Assembly: GCA_026874595.1 (NCBI GenBank)
Contig: CM049311.1
Location: 53,821,676 to 53,885,675 of the forward strand
Direction: 5' to 3'
Length of the DNA stretch: 64,000 nucleotides
Origin: Sipunculus nudus
Lineage: Eukaryota; Annelida; Sipuncula; Golfingiida; Sipunculidae
A program made the position numbers and the translations under genes. This document shows, piece by piece, positions 44,821 to 57,700 of the stretch (within the stretch, counting starts at the first letter, position 1; every line of letters begins with the position of its first letter). The notes under the pieces are model-generated. The model was not told the origin of the DNA. It saw nothing but the letters and a program-made list of their open reading frames with translations, and did no database searches.

Positions 44821-47416
44821 CTGAAGTAAATTAAATATGCATCTCAATTATCATACACATTTTATTTAAATATATTTTTGGTAAAATTACCACAAGAAAA
44901 ACAAAAGGGGGGTTGTATACCCATCTTAAAAAGGTTTTATTCTATGACCAGTTAGTGTGATACAAAATTTAAAGAAACAGTTTTCTAATTTTGTTAGTTC
45001 ATGGTAGCAGGGTAGACCAAGTACAACAGAGCCACAAGTGGGTCTAGGTAGCAGGGCAAACAGAACGTATGCTGTATTCAATAAAAGGGGGGGGGGGGGA
45101 ACTGTGTAACCAGCATCAGCCTAGAACCACAACAGCATCCCCCTATCTCAAACTGCAGACATGTAACAACTGAAGCCTTGTTCTCATCATGATGCAGATA
45201 TAGGAATTCCTGGCCCTCTGAAACATGATGGAGGAACCTGCGTAAACATGTCGTTCTCTCACTCATTATGTAATCAATCCTGTCCAATCCTGTTGGATAC
45301 CACAGAGTTATAAGAGTCTGTTCATAGCTGATAAAGATAACCACTATTATTAATCTCAAGACCTCTTTTCTCATTTCAAGAGGTCTGAAATTACCATGTG
45401 GAACACAGTAATGAGTCTGGTAAATTTGTTCACATTCCTGAACCCGCTGGTGTTACACACCTTTATATTGGAGATAATGACAAGCTGAGATATGATAGTT
45501 GCTCTGCCCATGCCACTCAGTGATAACCTTTTAATGATGAGATGTTTTTTATGGCGTTGTATCTGTCAAAACCTATAATGATATATGGCAGTAGCATACA
45601 CAAGCACATGACACTATCTGTAACACTTTACCTCCATACAGATGCCTACTTAAGCACATGGCACCCTAAGACGCTACCTGCAGTTCATGAATTGATCAAT
45701 CCATCTATAGTCCTGCAGTATTTCTGGATACAGAGACTTTAATTCATTCAGGTATGTCAACTATATTATTCTTCAAGTCACTTTCTTCAAAATTCTGTTG
45801 AAACAACAGGGAAAGTCTGCATTAGATGTAATTTCATGTTGAGGTTGATATGTCTGACCTACATGAGTTTCTCTGGCTCACCTACATAACTGTAAATAAG
45901 TTATTACTAAGACAGTTAAACACCTTCCGTCCCCCCCCCCCCACCACCACTAGATTTTGGAAGTAGAACATCTCTTGCTTTGCATCACTCCTCACAACAA
46001 AGCATTATATTTTCAGTGAACTGTCTCATGTACTTTTTATGTACTCTGATTTTAAACACAGCATTGCCTTAAATGTTATCAGGCAATTCCTGTACTACAT
46101 TAAAGACTTGTTACAAGGTTTCTGCAATTGAAGCTATAAGCAATTCCAGAATTTTTCCAGGACTTTCAAGCACTTATCAACAATTTTCACATACCTAAAC
46201 CTATCTATCTACGACTAAAATTGTCCTGTCTGTTTGTCCCAGAAATGGCCCATGACAGTGGTCCAGTTTTGCTATCAGCATCAGTCAGATGTCTTAACTT
46301 ACAGAATGCACACCTATTTGGCCCTTCCACTTTCACACAATTGAATTCCCAGCAGCATCACATCGCAGGTCTGTCACACAACATCACACCACAGGTCTGT
46401 CACACAACATCACACCACTCTCCACCTCACCACTGCTGACCTTCACCTTGGCCAATTACCACAAAGCCATAAATAACTGGTTCCGAATCGAGCACCAGAC
46501 GGTGCTACCTTACATGTCTGGGAAGTTCGCTACCTTACAGGTCTGGGGACACACTACATGGCAATATACCGCTTCCACTTTTTTTAGTTACATATGAACT
46601 TTTGTTCCAGTTTTCATGACTAACTTAGTGACTTAATGACTATACTATTTTCTTTACATTTTGGTATAGTGGATATGCAAATGGCGTAATCACATGCTTC
46701 AGCCCAAAATTTACTCTGTCAAGCAAAGAATATATACAGTTACTAGAATGGCAACATCTTGTGTTATGAAAGGCCTATTAAGCATAACAGAAATTTGTAG
46801 ATTTATCATCCCATAATGGCAACATTCACTGTGCAGGCCAAACTTCCACATCTCTCCAGCAAATTAAGGGACAAAAACACAAAGGACTTTCTTAACCTTT
46901 AATTTTGTGTTTTGAATTCCATGACAGGTTTCCGGGTTTTCAAGGACCCACAGATACCCTACTGTTAAAATCATGATCTTGGGAGAGAAGATATATAATA
47001 TCTAAAATAGACTTTATATGACAGGGATCACTGCATATTACATATCTTATTTTACTTTTATGACACCATTTATGACACCAAAAGTCATAAATGAAACCGA
47101 CCAAATTATTGTTGACAAAATCTGCACTCATAGTCTTCAAGGTTTGACTTGCTACATCAAACAACACTTTATAAATTCATACAAAGACAAATGCCTCCAG
47201 ATAAACTGTTACATCTGTAACAGAAATTGGTCCAAGGAAAAAAAAACTTTTTTTTCAATAACAAACTAATTTTAGTAATTAAAGTTATAAATCTTCCCAG
47301 CTTTTCCCAAATTTCCTCCTAAAATCATATAGTCTTAAATATTAAGAAATGTATAATCATTTAACCTCCATATTTATGTACAAAGTCTGTCTCTCCATGT
47401 GTTATACAAAGCAGAT
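44821..47416. other. Non-coding stretch
   Basis: No supported gene. A 98-codon minus-strand frame (45078-45374) has no motif and ends in a poly-G/poly-C tract. A short direct repeat (CATCACACCACAGGTCTGTC type) lies near 46360-46425. Poly-G at about 45087-45099 and poly-C at about 45931-45941. Confidence 0.45.
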
Positions 47417-48130
47417 AACAAGGGACAAACGGGTCACGGTGCTCAGCTGAAGTTTGAAATTATTGCAAGTGCAAAATATTCTATTGTAATGTTTTTCATT
47501 CATATAAGAATATGAGAAGCTAAGAGGAAAGGGGCCCTCCTCCTTGGTTATAGTAAAGTTCTAAATATATGATTGCAAACTAATACTCTGACAAGAAGAA
47601 AAACAGTAAAAGTTTTGAGATACTGTGATGCATATGAAAATTTACAGATGGACAGGCAAGTGGAGAGAATGGACTAATACCTTTGTTTCACTTTCATGGG
47701 ATACTGCATTTAAGTTTATATATAAGCCTATTTTTTAGCATGTCCACTTTTTCCATTAAAAGTTGCAATCATTATATACAGAGTAAAAAACTGAAACTAT
47801 AAGTTAAAATATTAGAATTGTTGCAATCATTATATATCCAAGGAGTAGCTCATATTGGGTCATATTATGCATACACATATATTTTATTATTTTTAAATCA
47901 CAAATGTTTAAACAGAATATAAAAGAAAATAATGCCACAACATGGCATTTACAAGATTATTCCTTGAATCACTATTAAAAAGTTTTGCACATTGGAGTTT
48001 TCAGTACATGCTTAATTTTATTCACTGAAATAAAATAAAAGATTCAGTAAATTTGATAAAATAAAACATCTTTTCAAATGAAATATACACACTGTTGGTT
48101 GAATGAGGGACAAACAATATCACTGTGCTA
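47417..48130 (+). mobile_element. GCTCAG-type hairpin-ended element, 5' part
   Basis: 5' end AACAAGGGACAAACGGGTC then ACGGTGCTCAGCTGA. The body is AT-rich and no 3' hairpin is seen before the next element at 48138. Confidence 0.55.
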
Positions 48131-48137
48131 ACTAGAT

Positions 48138-49392
48138 ATTTCTTGGCACTGCAGGTGCCATAGTATCCCAAGACAATTAATCCCCCCCCCCCCCCCTTTT
48201 AAGAATAGGCCCCCCCCCCCCCCCATCTTCAGCAACAATTAATATCAGACCACACTCATAGAAAAGGTCACTCTCATAGAAAAGGTCATGACCCAAATTC
48301 AATATACATCATCCCCTAAACCATGTCTATGTATATGCATAATATGAAAGAAATCTGTCCATTAGTTTTTGACTTTTAAGTGGCAATGATGGGGTATTAA
48401 ACAACAAGAAAACAAGTAAAAGAATAACAAGTGGCGCTATCATTTTCAGGTACATGACAATACTATCCAAGATCTTCGATCAAGTTGATTTTTGGACCAA
48501 TCAATGCAACCCTTATTGAGATATTAATGATTTTGTGTAATTTTCACCATATATGGCAATATTCAAGGTCAAGGCCACTCTCATAGGAAAGTTCATGACC
48601 CCAATTTACATATACATCATCCCATAACCCATGTCTATGTATATGCATAATATGAAAGAAATCTGTCTGATAGTTTTTGACTTAAAATGCTCACAGTACT
48701 GTTAGGTAGCAATGATGGGGTATTAAACGGCATGAAAACAAGTAAAAGAATAACAGGTGGCGCCACCGGTTTATGGTACATGACATTACTATCCAAGATC
48801 TTCGGTCAAGTTGATTTTTGGACCAATCCATGCATCCCTTATTGAGAAATTAATAATTTTGAGTGATTTTCACCAAATATGGCAATATTCAAGGTCAAGG
48901 CCACTCTCATAGGAAAGGTCATGACTCCAATTTAAATAAACATCATCCCATAACCCATATCTATGTATATGCATAATATTAAAGAAATCTGTCCGATAGT
49001 TTTTGACTTATAATGCTCACAGTACTATTTAGTGGCAATGATGGGGTATTAAACAATAAGAAAACAAGTAAAAGAATAACAGGTGGCGCCACCTGTTTAT
49101 TATACATGACATTACTATCCAAGATCTTTGGTCAAGTTGATTTTTGGACCAATCCATGCATCCCTTATTGAGAAATTAATAATTTTGAGTGATTTTCACC
49201 ATATATGGCATTATTCAAGGTCAAGGCCACTCTCATAGGAAAGGTCATGACCCCAATTTAAATAAACATCATCCCATAACCCATATCTATGTATATGCAT
49301 AATATAAAAGAAATCTGTCTGATAGTTTTTGACTTATAATGCTGACAGTAATGTTAAGTGGCAATTTTGGGGGTATTAAACGGCAAGAAAAC
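48138..49392 (+). mobile_element. Hairpin-ended element, family G copy 1, no 3' end
   Basis: 5' ACTAGATATTTCTTGGCAC, forming hairpin GGCAC-TGCAG-GTGCC, then GTATCCCAAGAC. Two poly-C runs follow (about 48182-48197 and 48211-48224). The core is about three and a half copies of a ~320-bp unit with AAGGTCAAGGCCACTCTCAT, CATCATCCCATAACCCAT and GGTGGCGCCACC (48757, 49082). It stops at about 49392, a few bases before the next element starts. Confidence 0.7.
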
Positions 49393-49397
49393 AAAAG

Positions 49398-51633
49398 AGA
49401 ACTAGATATTTCTTGGCACCGCAGGTGCCAGAGTATCCCCAGACATAGTACGCCCCCCCCCCCTTTAAGAAAAGGCCCCCATTTTTAGCAGCATAAACTG
49501 ACACTTGGCAAGCATTTATTGTTTCTTCCATCTATCAATCCACAATCATTTTGAAGATGTTGGTCCTGTGACCTTGACCTTTGACCTCATGACCCCAAAA
49601 TCAATTGGGGTCTTGCTTTTCCAATAGGACAAATATAAGTCAAATTTGAAATCTATACATCAATAAAAGCAGGAATTATCATCCAGAAACTAATTTTTTG
49701 ACAGATGGCTCCTGTGGCCTTGACCTTTGACCTTGTGACCCCAAAACTGATATTGATCATCCAATTTTATATATAAATCAATAGAGGTCTAGATTTATGG
49801 ATGGGCCATATATAAGTCAGGTTTGAAATCCATACAGTAATCCAAGCTTGAATTATCATCTCAGGAACTAATTTTTGGATAGATGGCTCCTGTGAACTTC
49901 ACCTTTGACCTTGTGACCTCACAATTGATAGGCATCTTCCTCTATTCGCAGAGGAACTGTATGTGCAAGATGAAATGTCTAAGATGAAATGTTTGGCTGA
50001 AAATGCATCCACAATCTTTTTAAAGATGTGTCCTGTGACCTTGACCTTTGACCGCATGACCCAAAAATCAATTCAGGTCTTGCTTTTCCAATGTGCCATA
50101 TACAAGTCAAGTTTGAAATCTATACATCAATAAAAGCAGGAATTATCATCCAGAAACTAATTTTTGGACAGACGGCTCCTGTGTCCTTCACCTTTGACCT
50201 TGTGACCTCAAAATTGATAGGGTTCTTCCTCTCTTGGCAGGTGAACTATATGTGCAAGATGAAAAATCTGAGATGAATTGTTTGGCTGAAAATGCATCTA
50301 CAATCTTTTTAAAGACTTGTCCTGTGACCTTGACCTTTGACCTTATGACCCCAAAATCAATTGGAGTCCTGCTTTTTCAATGGGACATATACAAGTCAAG
50401 TTTAAAATCAATACATCAATAAAAGCAGGAATTATCATCCAGAAACTAATTTTTTGACAGATAGCTCCTGTGGCCTTGACCTTTGACCTTGTGACCCCAA
50501 AATTGATATGGATCATCCACTATTGGCAAGTGAGCTATATATTCAAGATGGAAGACCTTGGATGAAAGTTTGGCTTAAAATGCATCCACAGTATCTTTTA
50601 AGATGCAATTCCAGTGACCTTGACCTTTGACCTCATGGCCCTAGAACCTATAGGGTTCTTACTTTAGTGGTGGGCCATACATAAGTCTTGTTTGAAATCC
50701 ATATGGCTATATAACAATGGAGATATCATAAGAGGTTTGTGATTTTCACCAAATATGGACACATTAAAGGTCAATGCCACTCTCATGGTAAAGGTCATGT
50801 CCCAAATGTAAAAAGACCTCATCCCATAACCCATCTCTGTACATGTGCATAATATGAAAGAAATCTGTCTGTTAGTTTTTGACTTATAATGCTTACCGTA
50901 CTCTCAAGTGGCAATTATGGGGGTATTAAAAGGCGTAAAAACAAGAAACGGATAAAAAAGGTGGCCCCACCAGTTTCCGGTATATCACAAGGCTATCCAA
51001 GATCTTCGGTCACCTTGATTTTTGGACCAGTCCATGCAAGCTTAATTGAGATATTAAAGAATTTGTGTTATTTTCAGTAAAAATGGACCTTTTCAAGGTC
51101 AAGGTCACTCTCCTAGCATAGTTCATGACCCCATTTTAAATAGGCTTCCTCCCCTTCCCTATATCTATACAAATGTAAAGTTTGAAAAAGATCAGTGAAA
51201 TATTTTTTGAGTTATCACGCTCACAAGGTTTTTCTGCGGCGGCGGCGGGACCGTTGTGAAACAATAGTATCCCGACTTTGTCTGGGGATACAATAATAGG
51301 TGGCGCCACCAGTTTCTGGAACATGACAACCCTATCCATAATCTTCCATCAACTTGATTTCAGGATCAATCCATGCAAGATTTCTTGAGATATTTAAGAA
51401 TTTATGTGATTTTCCCCAAAATTGGACCTATTCAAGGTCAAGGACACTCTCCTAGTCAAGGTCATGACCTCATTTTAAATAGGCGTTGTCCTCTCACCCA
51501 TATCTATACATATACCCAGTTTGGTAAAGATCCGTGAAATATTTTTTGAGTTATCGCGCCAACAAGATTTATATGTGGCAGCGGCTGGACCGAAATGAAA
51601 TCATAGTATCCCCCGACTTTGTCTGGGGATACA
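49398..51633 (+). mobile_element. Hairpin-ended element, family G copy 2, with DR1 array and two 3' ends
   Basis: 5' ACTAGATATTTCTTGGCACC, hairpin GGCACC-GCA-GGTGCC, then GTATCCCCAGAC. The first part of the body (49540-50680) is a ~145-bp tandem array carrying TGACCTTGACCTTTGACC. The second part is the ~320-bp family-G core. Two successive 3' ends are present: ATAGTATCCC...GTCTGGGGATACAAT at about 51270-51293, then another core unit starting GGTGGCGCCACC (51299), then a second end with hairpin arms GTATCCCCCGAC and GTCTGGGGATAC closing at about 51631. Confidence 0.75.
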
Positions 51634-51959
51634 ATTACTATCTCAGCTTTAATTTATTACTGGAAATAATAGTCAATTTCACACTTGGTGAAGTTTTTAC
51701 TCTTCTGAAGTAAGGAATTTCTTATCTGATGAACATTCACACTTTCATAGCAATACACCACTTTGTGGACACAATTAAATGTGCACTTTAATCATTGTAA
51801 CCCTGGTGGTACAATACAAAATTTAAAATGTAGCATAGCCTAGAATAAGAATGAATCAAATTGGAAAATAATAACATATTAACAATAATCATCTTGTTTA
51901 TGCACCACCTGGTGGGGAGGGGGGGGGGGGTGCAGGGCAGAGGGGAAGTCTGCTGGTAG

Positions 51960-52790
51960 TGGCCAAGCTGAGCCAAGGCAAGCTGCCTTGGGTGGGTTAC
52001 ATATTAATGCAAGTGAAGGCTGTACTACTAGGTGGGCTATATGTAAATAACACTTGACATGGTGTATGAAAACTTGAATAGCTACCCTTTTCAATCAACT
52101 CCTTTGAAATTTCAGGTTTTAAAAGATTGAATCCTTATATACATATGCTGTGAACATTAAATCAACAGTGCTTACAGGGAAAAAACGTGCCATTGCCAAA
52201 GTTGGACAAAATTTAAGATATTGATTTCTTATTTATGCTAATAACTTGAAAAATTTGCAAAATTCAGATCTAATTTCTGGTAAACAATTGAATCTTGATT
52301 AAATAAAGTTATATTCCTGAAAAAAAGTCTCTAGCTTCAGCAATTCTCAAGTTAGGTGAGTAAATATATTTCCTGATTTTTTAAAAATTGCATTATATTT
52401 TGGCCCATTACTTCAAAATAGGACCCAACACTGACCTAATTTTTTGTATATTCATAGAAAATGTATGGAAGAATATGAATACTAAATATGATCAAAAACA
52501 GATCTGTGGTTTTGATATTAGGCAGCCTTGAAGTGTAACAATGGCTTTTTCATGGAAAACGGAGGTTTTTCCTTAATATCTCGAAGAAACGAAGTCCTAA
52601 TGACCCAATTTTCGGTATGGTAGGAGATTTTGGGGACATCTAATGGTATGCAAAATTTTGGAATCATAGGTCCAACAGTTTTAAAGGTGCCCTGTTAACG
52701 GCCGGACGGCCAGAAGACGGCTGGACAGACGAAGACGGACAAAGGACCACGACTATAGCTCAGATGACTTATAGTCAGCTGAGCTAAAAA
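51960..52790 (+). mobile_element. GCTCAG-type hairpin-ended element, 5'-truncated
   Basis: The body matches the module at 17100-17710 and 17790-18400 (ACGTGCCATTGCCAAAGTTG, AATCTTGATTAAATAAAGTT, GATTTTGGGGACATCTAATG). 3' GACGAAGACGG tract, hairpin TAGCTCAG-TGAC and GTCA-CTGAGCTA (52756-52786) and AAAAA. No AACAAG start is seen. Confidence 0.68.
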
Positions 52791-53346
52791 TCCTTAATAA
52801 CAGTCTCCAGACATTATAAAAACAAAAATATTGACATATTGAATATATTTTGTATGGATACTCACTCTCTCTCTCTCTCCCTACTTTGAGAAATTAATTA
52901 ACATTGTATTTTCTTTATTTCTAATTATATAATTATTGACTAGCTGCACCCGTGGAAATCCATGGCTCTATCTGATGCATATTTTGATAGGAACTAAACA
53001 TCGATATTTTAATCCTAAGGGTTTTGCATGAACTTTTGCCAAGTGTTTTACCCATGTGATATAAAGATTAATTATGCACATGTCGTTGAAGTCTCTTGTA
53101 TGCGAAACGTGTAGCTGCCATTGTGAAAAAGGTAAGCCCAGAAAAATATATTCCAACAGCACTAAATTTTGGTTTAAGTACTGTAAATTGTCATGGAATA
53201 AGCAGGTCTGATGCAAAACTGACAACGCTCCCAGATATAAAGGTAGCAGGTTCATATATTTTGATGATAGCATATAGCAAAGATACCACTTTAGCCTTGG
53301 TTAATTGCATTGTCTTTCAGCAAATTAACGCATAATGTAATATACA

Positions 53347-53445
53347 GATTTTGCTGAAAATTTGTAGGGGTATAGAGTAAAACTGCATCCACAATCGATT
53401 TTGCTGAAAATTTGTAGGGGTATAGAGTAAAACTTCATCCGCAAT
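53347..53445. repeat. ~50-bp tandem duplication
   Basis: GATTTTGCTGAAAATTTGTAGG is followed by GGTATAGAGTAAAACT twice in direct tandem, nearly identical. Confidence 0.85.
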
Positions 53446-54760
53446 CAATTACATTTTAGGAGGTAATAGGAATCACCATAATATATTTTTTTTCTTAAGT
53501 GCCATGATCACAATTCCACAAAGGAATAACTATAAGGGGCTATTCCTTTGTCCCCGAGTAGAAGCCGCCCATTCATATGCAGTTGTTCTGCCACTCACCT
53601 GGTGGACCCGTGTTCCTGAACCATGACAATATTTTACATGAAACGTGCACGTATGAACGAACGACTGATTAGTAGATTCTGGCGGGGGTTTAAAAGTCCC
53701 CAAGAGATTGAGAACCCTTTGAAGTGTGTACAAAAAAAACACTTTTTTCAAACAACCCATAAATCGGCCGAACTATTAAAATCTTAGTTATCATTGAAAA
53801 ATACTTCTGAATGTATAAAAAATCAACATACCTGTAACCCCTATAAAACAGTAATCGTGTAAAGGGTCTCAGCTCTTTGTGTCCACTCAACAGAAAAGTA
53901 CTCCCTATTAAAATATTCATGTGGACATGTGTTCCGCGCTTGAATTTAAAATTTCTACTTACTTTTGACAGAGTAAAATTCCTTAATAGGCGATATAATG
54001 GAAATGGGGGTCAGTGGGGATTACAAGTCGCCTCCTGAAAAAGCGTGACAGGCGAAAAATGTTTTGCTGAACATTTGTAGAGGGTTAGGGAAAAGACTTA
54101 TTGATAGTCCATTTCATTTTGGAGGTATTAGAATCACCACAATTATATATTTTCTTATAAACCATTATGATAAAGGACCATTACTTTGTCCCCGTGTGGA
54201 AGCCACCTGTTCGTGTTTATTTGTTCTGTCACTCGCAAGGTGAACTTGTGTTACTGAAGCATGACAGTGTTCACACATGAAATGCATACACGTGAACACG
54301 ACTGATATTTAAGGAGATTCTGGTGGAGGTGTGTACGCCATGACTACAAATTATGGTTTGTGATCAATTTAAAGATGTACTGGTGATATTTTTTCATGTT
54401 TCACCTTCCCTACACACAACAGATCTTAACAAATATATATGACCCCCCCCCCCACCCAACCTGAATGATGATTAAGTTGTGGGGCTTCTTTTTGAAAAAA
54501 AAAAAAATAAAAAAAAACACATGGCTTGGATTAACTTTTTAACCATGGTTATCATGGAAAGATATTTTTGAATGTATAAAAATCAACATACCAGTAACCC
54601 ATAAAAAATTGTAAAATGGTGGTGACATCACTGGTCTCAGTGCCCAGTGTTGACCGAACTGAAATGCCCTCGCATCGAAAGTGGAGCCATGTGGTCTTTT
54701 GATTAATCTTTACTTGCTTTTGAAAGAAAAAATTCCTTTAGGGACGTTACAATGGATATG
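53380..54760. repeat. Two diverged copies of a ~650-bp segment
   Basis: About 53395-54050 and 54055-54760 align throughout with many changes: TTTTGCTGAAAATTTGTAGG, AATAGGAATCACCATAAT, AACCATGACAATATTTTACA, GCCTCCTGAAAAAGCGTGAC in the first and diverged counterparts in the second. The second has extra poly-C and poly-A tracts (about 54443-54455 and 54496-54520). No gene recognised. Confidence 0.65.
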
Positions 54761-57700
54761 GGGGATATATGGGCATTAGTGGACCCGCGTGACCATGTAT
54801 TGCACGGAAATGCCTTCTGGGCAGGACATGCGCTCCGGTCTTAACAGGCCAGTAAAAATCCCCGAGGCACCTCCTGAAAAAGTGTCACAGGCATGGAGGA
54901 CCTTGCAGCACAAAAGAAAGAGGGGCACCTAATGGGGAAATATTAAAATTATTAATTATTCAGCTAAATAGGGCATAATCTCGCAAAATAAAACAAACTT
55001 GTCCTAGAAGAGTGCACCACTGATACGTCTGCCGAATTTGGAGAGTCAAATCAGAACGGAAGCACGTAAACCAAGGTCTAGAAAAAACCCAACTCTGTAT
55101 TAATTATACTGACAGCTAGAATAGGTGAATTGTGAATGTTTACTCTTTCCTCAAAGCTTCAAAAATTTATATTTCAGATTATTTCTAAGATCCATGCAAC
55201 TTACAAAAAAACAATTTAAGTAGGTTAAGTATTCCGGTATTTGTCCTGGATATAATAAGTACAATGTATGCCTTGTAAATATTCCTTAGTAAGGTGAATA
55301 AAGGGTGTTTGCCACATTTGTAATGCATGACCCATTCAGTGACTGTAGAAGTTAATGAATTGTAATAGTTCTGCAGGACTTGAAATGCAGTCTCCTGAAT
55401 ACATGTTGTTAAGTCGATGGCAAGTAAAGTTTCATGACCAAATGTTAACAGTCATATAAGGCCATGACTGGACATTGCAAGCTGATTAATAAGGAATAAG
55501 CAACTAATGTCCAAGGAAAAGTATCATTTCTCATTTTAAAGTGTAAAGAAATCTCATCAAGGAGACCATTAAAACTTAAAATTCAGTCTCTCATGATGAC
55601 CTGTCTCATCTAAAAATGTCACAGCTTCCTAAAATAACTTTTCAGGTATGGCTAAACTCTGGTTGAGAGAATCAACATCAAATTTCAACACAGAAAGAGA
55701 TGATAAAATGGACTGAGGGTCTTAACCAGTTATAAAATCCTGTTTGCATCTGGTGTTTATAGATCTGTCACAGGAACTTGACCAACCATGATGTTAAACA
55801 TGGTTGAAATCCTATCCTTGCAGGGTTCTGAGACCAAAATATGTAAGACAAACCCTGATACTGAAAGAACACTGAACAACAGTAATAAATCACAATCAAC
55901 ATGTATTACAATGATTTGTAAGCTGCACAGACAAAAACTTATATTTATTCATCAGTGAATCAGTAGCTGTCTGTAAAATAAAAGACCCCTTAGTGGGCCT
56001 CAAGCACCTGTTTGGCCTATGCAGGACCATCAGCCCATTTAACAGAGCAAATACAGCCAGCCCCAGCAAATATAGTCCTGAGAGGGCCATACATAGTCAG
56101 TACGAGGCTGAAAAGGTGGTCTATAAACCTGATGATAGCAGACTGTACATATAAATGTATCTGGAGTAGCTGAAGGATATACTCGGGTGCTGATCAGATC
56201 TGTAGCTCATGTGGCCGCTCTAACAGCTGATCAGGGCCGGCCGTCACAATCTCAGGCCTCCGGATAATGGTCCTGTGCCAGTCTCAAACTGACGTCAGAA
56301 CACTCATTAAAAATTCACAGCGTCTCTCCTTCATCTTCCATTCACAAATATCCCAGCTAAAGCTACAGAAGACACAAAATTCTACGCATCCCAGCTGTAA
56401 AGTAAGTTCACAAAGACCTAGTGCTCACAAGTGACTAATTTTCATGAGGTCCCACTATTGATCAAACAGCAGTGTTCTGTCACAGCATTCTGCTAACAAA
56501 TAGATACAAATACTAAGAGGGAAAGCTTCTATAGAAAACCTGGGTTGATAACCTCTTGAGGCAAAATTGACAAAATATGCATGAATGTTATAAAAGTTTC
56601 AACATGACATGACCGTCAGACCTTTGGAAGAGTTCACAAAAAAAAGCTCAAGAATTTGTGATCATTAACAAACATATATGTAGGAGTATGATGGAGAAAT
56701 AAATTGACAGTGTGGATTTTAATTAAAATATTGTCACTGTCAGAATGCCATACAGAGCATTCTGTGCTACCACCCTGGGTCAAGATCTTAACCTCCAAGG
56801 GTCCTCTTGTTCACCTGGAAGTGACTTGGTAGTAGATAAGGGCAGCAGGTAAAGACTGAATGAATAACATACAGGTACCTAGTATAGCTACTAGAGATGT
56901 GTACTGTGGTTAGTTTTATGTTCCAAGGGGTTTCATATTCACAATATCAACAAAAGGTAAATTAATGCATGATGCGCTGGAGAACATAGTTTTTAATGAA
57001 GCCCAAATTTTCATCTGATTTACACCATCCATGCGTGTAACGTTGGAAGTCAAACAGCAGAAAGACCAATATTACATATATAAATTATAACAGGCCATAT
57101 ACGTTACCTGTAAATCAGAGACTTGTTTCACATATTGACCTTTCATATTGTCTGCCAATAATGAAAAAGAATTTGAAATCATTCCTATGTTCCCTCTGGT
57201 CCTTGTTAAATTGTAAAGGTTCTGTGCTCACATTAAATAATTCATATAATAATTAATGGGTATACACTGTGTAGGTTACTGTGTGAAAAGATGGCAAGGA
57301 TGAAACCCTAGCAAAACCTGAAAATGCTAAATTCAGAAAATTTAAACCTATAAATATGAAGTAAACCACAGTATTCCTCAGAAGGCTGAGAAAACTTACT
57401 AAAGTAGGGGAAAATTGACAGTTGGATTAGATATCACATAATCCAACATCATCTAAGAAAATATAACAATTAACAAGTCAAAACATCAGGAAGAATTATA
57501 AAGTCAGATATTATCAGTGATATCAGACTAACCCAACCTAGGTTTATCTATCTGTATTTTTATTCTCACTCTGTACAAGTGGTCATGCCTTTAGTCAATT
57601 CTTTGTTCTTTAATAAAAAAATTAAAAGTGACTTAAGCATATTCAGTAACACATTTTAATTATATACACGCAGACCTTAAACACTATTTACTTAACAATG

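Noticed and set aside
45078-45374. 98-codon minus-strand frame
   Set aside because: Fairly long for this composition, but no motif, no clear splice bounds and it runs into a homopolymer; not supported.
53096-53335. 79-codon frame starting at TTG
   Set aside because: No ATG start, no motif, and no splice-bounded structure.
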